From NCBI RefSeq assembly GCF_023231945.1, contig NZ_JAJLJH010000005.1, forward strand, positions 186,001-250,000: a stretch of 64,000 bases of DNA, read 5' to 3'. The position numbers were made by a program, and so were the translations under genes. Positions 19,755 through 27,639 of this stretch are shown here, in pieces. Numbering within the stretch: position 1 is the first letter of the stretch; each line of letters begins with the position of its first letter. The DNA comes from Scleromatobacter humisilvae (GTDB taxonomy: Bacteria; Pseudomonadota; Gammaproteobacteria; Burkholderiales; Burkholderiaceae_C). Under the pieces are notes generated by a model. It had not been told where the DNA came from and made no database searches. It was given only the letters and a program-made list of their open reading frames with translations.

Positions 19755-19847
19755 CCCTCCCACGCGACGTCCGCGGGCGGGCGTCGAGGGATAAATGTCG
19801 CTGCGCAGCGCCCCTGAGCGAACAAGGGAGGGAGGGAGGAGGAGAAG
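19755..19847 (-). promoter_or_regulatory. Possible ribosome-site sequestering leader
   Basis: In the minus-strand transcript the ribosome site GGGAGGG (19761-19755) is perfectly complementary to CCCUCCC, which occurs twice in overlapping registers of a pyrimidine run (19836-19826), about 65 bases upstream. Pairing would hide the ribosome site. On the opposite strand the same run has three GGG blocks one base apart followed by GG pairs, so it could also form a G-quadruplex. Seen in sequence; function is inferred. Confidence 0.35.
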
Positions 19848-20066
19848 CGCTCGGGACGTTACGACGGTTGCCCGGCGAAGCTGCGCAGCGAGTAAACCGG
19901 CGGAGACGCCGCGCCTGGCGCGGTGGTGCGACGGCGCCGCAGCCCCCGCACAGTTGTTGAGACCGGATTCTGCGCCCGAAGTTCCTGTCGCGACAGCGTC
20001 AAGCACCTCGATTTGAGGGGGGATAGGTCGTCCGCTGCATGGGTTGCGCCGGAAACGCAGTATCGA

Positions 20067-20081
20067 TTTGTCCTGGACAAA
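20067..20081 (-). promoter_or_regulatory. Operator copy 1 (facing the FAD oxidoreductase operon)
   Basis: A perfect dyad TTTGTCC-T-GGACAAA. Read on the minus strand it is followed by TCGATACTGCGTT. The same order occurs after copy 2 on the plus strand, so each copy faces its own gene. The matching flanks suggest that dyad and promoter were duplicated together. Likely binding site for the divergently encoded MerR-type regulator; this is inference. Confidence 0.6.
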
Positions 20082-20132
20082 CAGCGGATCTTGATTCGGC
20101 ATAGCGGGGTAATGTGCCAACGAGTCCCCTGA

Positions 20133-20145
20133 TTGTCCAGGACAA
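20133..20145 (+). promoter_or_regulatory. Operator copy 2 (facing the B12-type regulator gene)
   Basis: The dyad TTGTCC-A-GGACAA, followed on the plus strand by ATGTCGATTTCTGCGTT, which mirrors the flank of copy 1. The two dyad centres are 65 bases apart. It lies 87 bases before the chosen start of the regulator, so the regulator probably controls itself too. Confidence 0.6.
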
Positions 20146-20231
20146 ATGTCGATTTCTGCGTTCAAATAGCACACCGTCGAATCTCCTCCGCGGTCTGTTT
20201 GGACGAATGTGAATGTCGCGGCTCGCATGCC

Positions 20232-21227
20232 ATGGTTACGTCTGTGCCTCCCTCTTCGGATTCATCGGTCGAGCTGCCCCAGCGCCGCATGGATGAGCCT
20301 CTGCTGTCGATCGCCGCCGTCGAGCGCGAGACCGGACTCGGCAAGGACACGCTGCGCGCCTGGGAACGCCGCTACGGCTTTCCGGTGCCGCGGCGCGACG
20401 CCGCCGGCGCGCGTGGCTACCCGCGCGCGCTGGTCGACCGCCTCGTGCTGATCCGGCGCGCGCTGCTGGCCGGACAGCGGCCCGGGCGCCTTCTCTCGAT
20501 GCCGGACGCCGAACTCGACGCGCTGCTGGCCGGCCTCGCGCCCGCGCCGCGCGCGCGCGCGCCCGGGCCCGGCGAGGCGCCGCCGCTCGACATCGCCGAG
20601 GGCCTCGCCGCGCTGCGCGCTGGCGGCGCCGAGGCGCTGCGCCACTGGCTCACGCTGGGCCTGGCGCGCACGGGGTTGGCGTCGTTCGTCATCGACGGTG
20701 TCGCTCCGCTGACCGTGGCGATCGGCGAGGCCTGGGTCGACGGCCGCATCGCCGTCTACGAGGAGCATCTCTACAGCGAGGCCGTGCAGTCGGTGCTGCG
20801 CAGCGCGCTGGTGCCGTTCCAGGCCGGCCTCGAGCTGCGCGGGCCGCGCCTGCTCCTGACGACCGTGCCGGGCGAGGCCCACGGCCTGGGCCTGCTGATG
20901 GCCGAGGCGCTGATGACGCTGCAGGCCTGCCGCTGCCTGTCGCTGGGCACGCAGACGCCGCTGGCCGACATCGTCGCCGCCGCCCAGGCGCATCGCATCG
21001 ACGTCGTCGCGCTGAGCTTCTCCGCGAGCCTCCCCGCCGCGCAGGCGCTGCCGGCGCTGGCCGAGCTGCGCGCCCGGCTGCCCGCGAGCGTGGAAATCTG
21101 GGCCGGCGGCGGCTCGCCGGCCCTGCGAGGCTTGCGGATTGCCGGCATCCGGGTCATGAGCCAGCTCGTAGACATCTCCGAGGCGGTTGCCGACTGGCGA
21201 CACCTTTCCAGCCCGACGGCCGATTGA
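20232..21227 (+). CDS. litR: MerR-family regulator with B12-binding light-sensor domain (CarH/LitR type)
   Basis: 331 residues in three parts: a MerR winged helix (LSIAAVERETGLGKDTLRAW, ERRYGFPVPRR) at about 25-90, a four-helix B12-binding_2 domain, and a Rossmann-type cobalamin domain. Trp168, then nine residues, then Glu178-His179 matches the W-x9-EH signature of photosensing CarH. E-x-H-x-x-G at 215-220 supplies the lower-ligand His217. Family members bind adenosylcobalamin, repress in the dark and fall off DNA when light breaks the Co-C bond. The start could also be the ATG at 20289. It faces the FAD-DUF1365-cfa operon across paired dyads. Confidence 0.92.
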   Translation: MVTSVPPSSDSSVELPQRRMDEPLLSIAAVERETGLGKDTLRAWERRYGFPVPRRDAAGARGYPRALVDRLVLIRRALLAGQRPGRLLSMPDAELDALLAGLAPAPRARAPGPGEAPPLDIAEGLAALRAGGAEALRHWLTLGLARTGLASFVIDGVAPLTVAIGEAWVDGRIAVYEEHLYSEAVQSVLRSALVPFQAGLELRGPRLLLTTVPGEAHGLGLLMAEALMTLQACRCLSLGTQTPLADIVAAAQAHRIDVVALSFSASLPAAQALPALAELRARLPASVEIWAGGGSPALRGLRIAGIRVMSQLVDISEAVADWRHLSSPTAD

Positions 21228-21345
21228 CCGCATTTGCTGAGGGCTGTTCCGGCCGGCGACCGAGACTCATTCGGTATCCTCCGCGGTTTGTCGCACTAAT
21301 CAACGCTGGTACCGTCTAAAATGGGGCCAGGAGGCTGACGTCAGC

Positions 21346-22221
21346 ATGCTGTATCCCGAACTATTCAAACAACTCGAAGCCGTCCGTTGGGACATGGACA
21401 AGGACATCCCCTGGGACTCCTTCGACGCGTCGCAACTGACCGACGAGCAGGCCACCACGATCAAGATGAACGCGATCACCGAGTGGTCGGCATTGCCGGC
21501 CACCGAGATGTTCCTGCGCGACAACCGCGATGACAGCGACTTCTGCGCCTTCATGAGCGTCTGGTTCTTCGAGGAGCAGAAGCACTCGCTGGTGCTGATG
21601 GAGTACCTGCGCCGCTTCCGCCCCGAGCTGGTGCCGACCGAGGAGGAACTGCACGCAGTGCGCTTCGAGTTCGACCCGGCGCCGGCCCTCGAGACGCTGA
21701 TGCTGCACTTCTGCGGCGAGATCCGCCTCAACCACTGGTATCGCCGCGCCGCGCAGTGGCACACCGAGCCGGTGATCAAGCACATCTACGAGACGCTCGC
21801 GCGCGACGAGGCCCGCCACGGCGGCGCCTACCTGCGCTACATGAAGAAGGCGCTGGCGCGCTTCGGCAACGAGGCCAAGGCCGCGTTCACGAAGGTGGGC
21901 GTGCTGATGGCCAGCGCGCGGCGCACGGCGCAGGCGCTGCATCCGACCAACCTGCACGTCAACGCCAACCTGTTCCCGCGCGACACGATCCAGAGCCGCG
22001 TGCCCGATCCGCAGTGGCTCGAGGGCTGGCTGGACAAGCAGATCCAGTTCGACGCCGTGTGGGAGAACAAGGTCGTCGAGCGCATCCTCCACAACATGAG
22101 CCTGCTGCTCGAACGCAGCTTCGTGTCGGTGCAGGAACTCAATCGCTATCGCAAGGAAGTGACGGCGCTGGTCGCGGCGCGCGTCGCCCCGCCGGCCGCG
22201 CCCGATCCGCAGGCGGCCTGA
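21346..22221 (+). CDS. Ferritin-like di-iron protein
   Basis: A 291-residue, mostly helical protein with the spacing of a carboxylate-bridged di-iron site: Glu46, Glu77-x-x-His80 (FFEEQKH), Glu125, and Glu155-x-x-His158 (RDEARHGG). This is the pattern of ferritin-like and acyl-ACP-desaturase-like oxidases. No signal peptide or membrane helix, so cytoplasmic. The N-terminus fits the start, and an intrinsic terminator follows. A long helical tail ends in an Ala/Pro stretch. It lies 118 bases after the B12-type regulator on the same strand; whether they are linked is unknown. Substrate not determinable. Confidence 0.75.
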   Translation: MLYPELFKQLEAVRWDMDKDIPWDSFDASQLTDEQATTIKMNAITEWSALPATEMFLRDNRDDSDFCAFMSVWFFEEQKHSLVLMEYLRRFRPELVPTEEELHAVRFEFDPAPALETLMLHFCGEIRLNHWYRRAAQWHTEPVIKHIYETLARDEARHGGAYLRYMKKALARFGNEAKAAFTKVGVLMASARRTAQALHPTNLHVNANLFPRDTIQSRVPDPQWLEGWLDKQIQFDAVWENKVVERILHNMSLLLERSFVSVQELNRYRKEVTALVAARVAPPAAPDPQAA

Positions 22222-22240
22222 TCTCCAGTGCTCTCTTCGC

Positions 22241-22270
22241 AAACGCCCGGTCCTTCGAGCCGGGCGTTTT
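22241..22270 (+). terminator. Terminator after the di-iron protein gene
   Basis: Perfect 10-base-pair stem AAACGCCCGG / CCGGGCGTTT with a nine-base loop, ending in TTTT. It lies 19 bases after the stop codon and separates the gene from the cytochrome gene. Confidence 0.8.
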
Positions 22271-22342
22271 GCTTGGTGCACCGGGGGTTTGTCCCGGGGC
22301 ACCCGAGCGGTGCGGCGACCCGATTCGCGAGAGAGCGGAACC

Positions 22343-22348
22343 TATAAT
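22343..22348 (+). promoter_or_regulatory. -10 box of the cytochrome c5 gene
   Basis: A perfect TATAAT in the context CCTATAATCGCG, 94 bases before the ATG of the cytochrome gene. No good -35 hexamer lies 16-18 bases upstream. The context is common at strong Burkholderiales promoters, which is background knowledge rather than something shown here. Confidence 0.5.
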
Positions 22349-22441
22349 CGCGCGGCTTTTGTTTGACGACGCGAAGGTGCACGCAAGGGACGCACGCTTC
22401 GCATCGACGGTCCTTCCTGCAGCCCGCGCCCCGAGGAATCC

Positions 22442-23020
22442 ATGAGCGAAGAGCAACATCACGAAGAAGAACACGAATCCGGCATCAAGACGCCGAAGCA
22501 GCTGATCACCGTGGTCGCCGCCGCGATCATCGTCCCCGTCATCGTGATCATCATGCTCACGCAGTTCGTGACGCTCGACAACAAGAAGTCTCCGGGCTCC
22601 GACGTCTTCGCCGCCTCCGCGGTCGCCGCGCGCATCGCGCCGGTCGCCAGCGACGCCGTGTTCGACGCCAGCGCCGTCGTCATCCCCAAGACCGGCCAGC
22701 AGGTGTTCGAGGCCCAGTGCACCACCTGCCACACCGCCGGCCTTCTCGGCGCGCCCAAGTTCGGCGACGCTGCCGCCTGGGGCCCGCGCGTGGCCAAGGG
22801 CTACGACGCGCTGCTGACCTCGGCGCTGCACGGCAAGGGCAACATGCCGGCGCAAGGCGGCGGCGACTTCAGCGACTACGAAGTCGGCCGCGCGGTCGTC
22901 TACATGGCCAACCATGGTGGCGGCAAGCTCGCCGAGCCCGCGGCGCCGGCCGCACCGGCCGCCTCGGCGGCGTCGGGCGCGGCTTCGGACGCGGCGCCTG
23001 CTTCGGCTGCGTCGAAGTAA
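22442..23020 (+). CDS. Membrane-anchored cytochrome c5-type protein
   Basis: A single-haem cytochrome c of 192 residues. The start is a charged, Glu/His-rich cytoplasmic piece, then one membrane helix at about 21-43, and the periplasmic haem domain: CTTCH at 93-97 with Met135 in GKGNMPAQGG as the likely sixth ligand. The end from about 160 is a repetitive Ala/Pro/Ser tail. It probably passes electrons in the respiratory chain. It stands alone between two terminators. Confidence 0.92.
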   Translation: MSEEQHHEEEHESGIKTPKQLITVVAAAIIVPVIVIIMLTQFVTLDNKKSPGSDVFAASAVAARIAPVASDAVFDASAVVIPKTGQQVFEAQCTTCHTAGLLGAPKFGDAAAWGPRVAKGYDALLTSALHGKGNMPAQGGGDFSDYEVGRAVVYMANHGGGKLAEPAAPAAPAASAASGAASDAAPASAASK

Positions 23021-23037
23021 GCCGCGCCGGCCCATTG

Positions 23038-23064
23038 AAAAAGCCGCCCGCGGGCGGCTTTTGC
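23038..23064 (+). terminator. Terminator after the cytochrome gene (bidirectional)
   Basis: A 20-base palindrome AAGCCGCCCG / CGGGCGGCTT with A residues before and TT after, 20 bases past the stop. It can serve both the cytochrome gene and the convergent gene ending at 23079. Confidence 0.8.
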
Positions 23065-23078
23065 TTTGGCGCCGCGAC

Positions 23079-23648
23079 TCAGGCCGGGTGTGCGGTCTCG
23101 CGCGGCGGATGCCCGTCCCACAGCGCGGCCGGGCTCAGGCAGAAGCCGAAGCGCGCGGGCATCGCGGCGAAGTCCAGCGGCTGCGGCGCCCACAGGCCGG
23201 CGTCGACGGCGTCGGCGGCGGCTTCCATGTCCTGCGTGTGCACGATCCCGAAGCCGGCATCGGTGGCCAGGAACAGCCGTCCCTGCTCGTCGACCCAGGC
23301 CGACTCCACCGCCGCCGCCTCGCCCGTGTGCGAGCGCACCTCCGGCGCCGCGCCGGCGTGCGCGATCAGGCGCCACACGTGCGGCGCCGCCTCCAGTTCG
23401 ACGTAGACGCGCTGCGGGCCGTTCTGGAAGTACCACGCGCCCTCGGGCGTGCCTTCGTAGTTGCGCTCGATGAACTCGCGCAGCTGGCGATGCTCGATGC
23501 GACTGCCCTTGGCGAGCGGGAAGGCGCCGGCGGCCTGCGTGCGGTCGTCGCGCATGTACCAGTCGCCGCGGGCGTCGAGCGCCAGCCAGCCCGTGCAGGC
23601 CGGCACGTTGGGCCATTTCTTCAGTGCGGCGCGCACCATGTCGTCCAT
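23079..23648 (-). CDS. Conserved small protein of unknown function (DUF2946-like annotation)
   Basis: A 189-residue soluble protein. Its N-terminus MDDMVRAALKKWPNVPACTG, then WLALDARGDWYM, and the stretch GAWYFQNGPQRVYVELE near 105, match a conserved beta-proteobacterial protein often annotated DUF2946 next to YheT hydrolases. That label is from memory and should be treated as tentative. No catalytic motif is recognised. It is 39 bases after the YheT gene and probably in its operon. Confidence 0.7.
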   Translation of the reverse strand: MDDMVRAALKKWPNVPACTGWLALDARGDWYMRDDRTQAAGAFPLAKGSRIEHRQLREFIERNYEGTPEGAWYFQNGPQRVYVELEAAPHVWRLIAHAGAAPEVRSHTGEAAAVESAWVDEQGRLFLATDAGFGIVHTQDMEAAADAVDAGLWAPQPLDFAAMPARFGFCLSPAALWDGHPPRETAHPA

Positions 23649-23687
23649 GCCGGCTCCTCGAGGTTCGTGTCGCCCGCCGCGGGCAGC

Positions 23688-24698
23688 TCAGTGATTGTGG
23701 CTCTTGAGCCAGCCGAACACCGAGGTGGGCATCTTCAGCATGTTGCCGGGCGGCAAGGCGCCGCCTGCGAAGCCGACGTGGCCGCCGTGCCGAGGCTGCC
23801 ACAGCGTGACGTGCTCGCCGACTTCGGACTGCTTCGGCAGCGACTCCGCCGGGATGAACGGATCGTTGAGCGCGTTGAGCACCAGCGCGGGCACGCGGAT
23901 GTCGCTCAGCCTGGGCTTGGCCGAGGCCCGCTTCCAGTAGTCCTCGGTGTCGCGGAAGCCGTGCAGCGGCGCGGTGAAGACGTTGTCGAACTCGTACAGG
24001 TTGCGCGCGGCGAGCAGCTTGCGCTCGTCGAACAGGCCCGGATGCTGGCGCAGCTTGGCGAGTGCCTTGGGCTTCATCGTGCCGAGGAACATGCGCGTGT
24101 AGGTGTAGAGCCCGAAGCCGCGGCCGATCGCGTGGCCGCCGGCGGCCAGGTCGACCGGCGAGCACACGGCCGCCACGGCGTGCACCTTCCGGGCGGCCTG
24201 CGTGCCCGACTCCTCGGCCCAGCGCAGCAGCATGTTGCCGCCGAGAGAGATGCCCACGGCCAGCACCGGCCCGCCGCGGCGTTCCGCCATGCGGTGCAGG
24301 ATCCACTCGACCTCTTCGTAATCGCCCGAGTGATAGGCGCGCGGGGCCAGGTTGAGCTCGCCCGAGCAGCCGCGGAAGTGGGGCACCGCGTACGACCAGC
24401 CCTGGTCGCGCGCCAGGCAGGCGAAGGCCTTGGCGTAGCCGCTCCTGGACGAGCCCTCGAGGCCGTGGAACAGGATCAGCAGCGGGCGCGCGGCAGCGTC
24501 GGCGGCGCTGATGTCGGGCGGATCGACGAGGAAGTCGACGTCGATGAAATCGTCATCGGGCGTCGTCCAGCGTTCGCGCCGGAAGCGCGGCGCCTCGCCG
24601 GTGGTCGCGCGCGAGAACAGCGACGGCCAGATCGTTTGCAGGTGCCCGCCCGGCAGCCACCAAGGCGCGCGGTGCGAGAAGGTGCTGTGGGAAGACAT
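23688..24698 (-). CDS. YheT-family alpha/beta hydrolase
   Basis: Serine hydrolase of 336 residues. WWLPGGHLQTIWP opens the fold, LFHGLEGSSRSGYAKAF forms the oxyanion region, the nucleophile elbow is VGISLGGNML, the acid is in NALNDPFIP, and the His in GGHVGF. The start at 24698 matches the family (SHRAPWWLPGGH). Substrate unknown; relatives are ester hydrolases. The order purU, NTF2-like protein, this gene and the DUF2946-like gene is on one strand. Confidence 0.9.
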   Translation of the reverse strand: MSSHSTFSHRAPWWLPGGHLQTIWPSLFSRATTGEAPRFRRERWTTPDDDFIDVDFLVDPPDISAADAAARPLLILFHGLEGSSRSGYAKAFACLARDQGWSYAVPHFRGCSGELNLAPRAYHSGDYEEVEWILHRMAERRGGPVLAVGISLGGNMLLRWAEESGTQAARKVHAVAAVCSPVDLAAGGHAIGRGFGLYTYTRMFLGTMKPKALAKLRQHPGLFDERKLLAARNLYEFDNVFTAPLHGFRDTEDYWKRASAKPRLSDIRVPALVLNALNDPFIPAESLPKQSEVGEHVTLWQPRHGGHVGFAGGALPPGNMLKMPTSVFGWLKSHNH

Positions 24699-24781
24699 GA
24701 CGGCGGCCATCTGGATTGCTCGAGGATAGTGACTTGAGGGCGCTCGAGCAATCCATGTGCCCAACAGCATTCAGGGAAATG

Positions 24782-25231
24782 TCAGTGAAGGACGGAAGGC
24801 AGGTCGATGATCTCGGGGATCTCGTCCGGCGCGCCCGGGCTCGCGTGGTGGGCGACCATGCGCCAGCCCTGGCTCGTCTTCAGGTAGACGTTGGTCGCGA
24901 CGATCCAGCCGGTCTGCGGCCCGTCGACGGTGACCACGTCGATGCGCTCGAGCACGCTGTGCACCGCGCAGCCCATCGCGTGCACCTGCTTGACGTGCTC
25001 GGGGTGCACCGCGATGTGGCCGCCCGCGAAGACGGACTCGAACGCGGCGCGCACGGCCTGCGGGCCGACCACGCGGGTGCCGCCGGGGTGCACGCAGACG
25101 ATCTCGTCGTCGTCGGCCCAGACGGCCATCACGCGTTCCAGGTCGCCGTCGCGCAGGGCGTCGTAGAACTGGGCTTCGCAGTCCTCGGGCGAGGCGTGCA
25201 GCGCGGCCGCGCGGGCTTTCGGATGGGGCAT
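24782..25231 (-). CDS. NTF2-like (SnoaL-type) protein
   Basis: A 149-residue protein of the NTF2-like fold: EDCEAQFYDALRDGDLERVM, then VWADDDEIVCVHPGG with the conserved cone-shaped pocket sequence, and a C-terminal sheet ending NVYLKTSQGWRMVAHHASP. Such proteins are small ligand-binding or isomerase-like proteins of varied role. It is 20 bases after purU, so co-transcribed. Function unknown. Confidence 0.8.
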   Translation of the reverse strand: MPHPKARAAALHASPEDCEAQFYDALRDGDLERVMAVWADDDEIVCVHPGGTRVVGPQAVRAAFESVFAGGHIAVHPEHVKQVHAMGCAVHSVLERIDVVTVDGPQTGWIVATNVYLKTSQGWRMVAHHASPGAPDEIPEIIDLPSVLH

Positions 25232-25251
25232 GCGTCGGAGTCCTGCTCGGT

Positions 25252-26148
25252 TCAGTTGAACACCACGGTCTTGCGGCCGTTGCGAAGCACGCGATGTTCC
25301 ACGTGCCAGCGCACGGCGCGCGCGAGGACGACGCATTCGACGTCGCGGCCGATGGCGGTGATGTCCTCGGGCGTCAGCGTGTGGTCGACGCGCTCGACGT
25401 CCTGCTCGATGATCGGGCCTTCGTCGAGGTCGGCCGTCACGTAGTGCGCGGTGGCGCCTATCAGCTTCACGCCGCGGTCGTGCGCCTGGTAGTACGGCTT
25501 CGCGCCCTTGAAGCTGGGCAGGAAGCTGTGGTGGATGTTGATGGCGCGGTTCTCGAGCACGCCGCACAGCTCGGGCGACAGGATCTGCATGTAGCGCGCG
25601 AGCACCACCAGGTCGACCGCTTCCTGGTCGACGATCGCCTGCACCGCCTGCTCCTGCTCGCGCTTGGCCTGCGCGCTGGCGCCCGGCGCGAGCGGCAGGT
25701 GGTGGAACGGCAGGCCGTAGCTCGCGGCCAGTTCGGCGAAGGCCGTGTGGTTGGAGACGATGGCCGGGATGTCGACGTCCAGCTGCCCCGAGTGCCAGCG
25801 AAACAGCAGGTCGTTCAGGCAGTGCCCGTGCTGGCTCACCATCAGCAGCACGCGCGGGCGGCGCGCCAGCGAATGCAGCTGCGAATCCATCTCGAACTGC
25901 TGCGTCACGTTGGACAGCATCCGGTTCAGCGTCGCGACGTCGGCCAGCTGCGGCGGCGCCTCGAAGTGCACGCGCATGAAGAAGCGGCCGGTGGCGCCGG
26001 GGCCGATCAGGTCGCCGAACTGCTGCGAGTCGATGATGTTGCAGCCGGCCTGGAACAGCAGCCCCGAGACGGCGTGCACGATGCCCTTGGTGTCGCGGCA
26101 CGACAGCCGGAGGATGAATTCGCGCTCGCGCGTGATGTTTGCCTGCAT
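25252..26148 (-). CDS. purU: Formyltetrahydrofolate deformylase
   Basis: PurU hydrolyses 10-formyl-tetrahydrofolate to formate and tetrahydrofolate, balancing one-carbon units for purine synthesis. 298 residues: an N-terminal ACT domain (LRLSCRDTKGIVHAVSG) and the formyltransferase-fold domain with NHTAFAELAASYGLPFHHLP, then INIHHSFLPSFKGAKPY with the catalytic His region and TADLDEGPIIEQ with the Asp. The start is ATG at 26148; an in-frame ATG nine bases upstream (26157) is possible. It diverges from the phospholipase-D-type gene by 90 bases. Confidence 0.94.
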   Translation of the reverse strand: MQANITREREFILRLSCRDTKGIVHAVSGLLFQAGCNIIDSQQFGDLIGPGATGRFFMRVHFEAPPQLADVATLNRMLSNVTQQFEMDSQLHSLARRPRVLLMVSQHGHCLNDLLFRWHSGQLDVDIPAIVSNHTAFAELAASYGLPFHHLPLAPGASAQAKREQEQAVQAIVDQEAVDLVVLARYMQILSPELCGVLENRAINIHHSFLPSFKGAKPYYQAHDRGVKLIGATAHYVTADLDEGPIIEQDVERVDHTLTPEDITAIGRDVECVVLARAVRWHVEHRVLRNGRKTVVFN

Positions 26149-26238
26149 TCGCCGCATTGTAAGTAGCCCTCGCCACTGCTGGGCACGTGGGTTGCCAAAC
26201 TGGCCTTCGCCATCCGCACACTCACAAGAAGATCCCAG

Positions 26239-27639
26239 ATGCCCCCCGTCCGTCCGCTGTTGTCCCGCGCCGCCAGCGCCTGCTCGTTCGCGCTGCTCGC
26301 GGCCTGCAGCTCGCTTCCCACGATCGCGCCGGACACCGCGGAGGCCGCGGGAACGGGCGGCGTGCGGATCGACGGCGCCCACGGCCCGCTGTCGCCCGAC
26401 GCGCAGAAGCGCGTGCTCGCCCGCCTGCAGGCCGCGGGTCAGGACACCGACATCTTCCAGCGCCACCTCGCGTACGAGCAGGAGATCGTCGGCTCGCCGC
26501 TGTCCGCCGGCAACCGCGTCACGCTGCTGCAGGACGGCCCGTCCACCTACCAGGCGCTGTACGCCGCGATGGCCGGCGCGAAGAACTCCATCGACATGGA
26601 GAGCTACATCATCGAGGACGACGAGGTCGGTCGCCGCTTCGCCACCGAGCTCAAGGCGGCGGTCGCGCGCGGCGTGGTCGTCAACCTGGTCTACGACAGC
26701 GTCGGCTCGATCGACACGCCCAAGGCCTACTTCGAAGACCTCGCCGCGCACGGCGTCAACACGCTGCAGTTCAACCCGATCGATCCGCTCAAGGCGAAGG
26801 CCGGCTGGGACGTCAACTCGCGCGACCACCGCAAGCTCACGATCGTCGACGGCCGCACCGCCTTCGTCGGCGGCATCAACATCAGCAGCGTCTATTCGGG
26901 CGGCTCGTTCCGCCAGCACACGAAGTACGAACCGGGCCACGGCCAGAAGGTGCCCTGGCGCGACACCGACCTGCAGATCGACGGCCCCGTCGTCGCCGAC
27001 TTCCAGAAGCTGTTCATGGACACCTGGGCACGCCAGAAGGGCAAGGCGATGGCGAGCGCGGACTACTTCCCGCAGGTCGAGCGCCAGGGCGACGTCGTCG
27101 TGCGCGCGATCGGCGGCACGTCCACCGAGCCCTACAGCCAGATCTACGCGACGCTGCTATCGGCGGTCCGCAGTTCGTCGACGTCGATCCTGCTGGCCAA
27201 CGCCTACTTCGACCCCGACCCGCAGCTGATGGGCGCGATCAAGGATGCTGCCAAGCGCGGTGTCGACGTGCAGCTGCTGCTGCCCAGCGTCAGCGACACC
27301 TGGCTCGTGAGCGCCGCGGGCCGGCGCCACTACGGCGAGCTGCTGGAGGCCGGCGTGAAGATCTACGAGCGCCAGGGCGCGCTGCTGCATTCGAAGACCA
27401 CGCTGATCGACGGCGTCTGGTGCGCGGTGGGGTCGACCAACCTGGACTGGCGCAGCTTCCTGCACAACGACGAGATCGACGCCATCGTGCTGAGCCCAGC
27501 GTTCGGCGACCAGATGCGCGCCGCGTTCGCCAACGACCTCGCGCAGTCGCAGCAGCTGACCTTGGACAAATGGCAGAGTCGCGGATTGTTCCCCCGGCTG
27601 CAGGAATGGAGCGCCGGGATGTGGGAGTATTGGCTATGA
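26239..27639 (+). CDS. Phospholipase D-family lipoprotein (cardiolipin-synthase-like)
   Basis: 466 residues with a lipoprotein signal (lipobox LLAAC, Cys23) and two HKD catalytic motifs: His197-x-Lys199 with Asp204 (HRKLTIVDG) and His384-x-Lys386 with Asp391 (HSKTTLIDG). This is the pair needed for phosphatidyl transfer, as in cardiolipin synthases ClsB/C. The lipobox would place it on a periplasm-facing membrane surface, unlike classic ClsA. Its stop overlaps the ATG of the next gene (ATGA). Confidence 0.88.
   Translation: MPPVRPLLSRAASACSFALLAACSSLPTIAPDTAEAAGTGGVRIDGAHGPLSPDAQKRVLARLQAAGQDTDIFQRHLAYEQEIVGSPLSAGNRVTLLQDGPSTYQALYAAMAGAKNSIDMESYIIEDDEVGRRFATELKAAVARGVVVNLVYDSVGSIDTPKAYFEDLAAHGVNTLQFNPIDPLKAKAGWDVNSRDHRKLTIVDGRTAFVGGINISSVYSGGSFRQHTKYEPGHGQKVPWRDTDLQIDGPVVADFQKLFMDTWARQKGKAMASADYFPQVERQGDVVVRAIGGTSTEPYSQIYATLLSAVRSSSTSILLANAYFDPDPQLMGAIKDAAKRGVDVQLLLPSVSDTWLVSAAGRRHYGELLEAGVKIYERQGALLHSKTTLIDGVWCAVGSTNLDWRSFLHNDEIDAIVLSPAFGDQMRAAFANDLAQSQQLTLDKWQSRGLFPRLQEWSAGMWEYWL

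Larger units (their letters stand above)
19750..20231. other. 482-base divergent control region
   Basis: No gene supported. It contains two opposed copies of a dyad (listed separately), a 318-base leader for the FAD oxidoreductase gene with a purine run at 19826-19847 (plus strand), and about 87 bases of leader for the regulator. Reading frames that cross it begin with TTG codons inside the dyads and have no family resemblance. Confidence 0.6.

Noticed and set aside
19746-20228. 160-codon minus-strand frame across the divergent control region
   Set aside because: It starts inside the regulator leader and reads through both operator dyads; composition and sequence look random. The real gene starts at 19749.
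20133-20231. Earlier TTG start for the B12-type regulator
   Set aside because: The TTG is the first triplet of the operator dyad. Using it would place 33 non-family residues ahead of the MerR domain. The ATG at 20232 (or 20289) is preferred.
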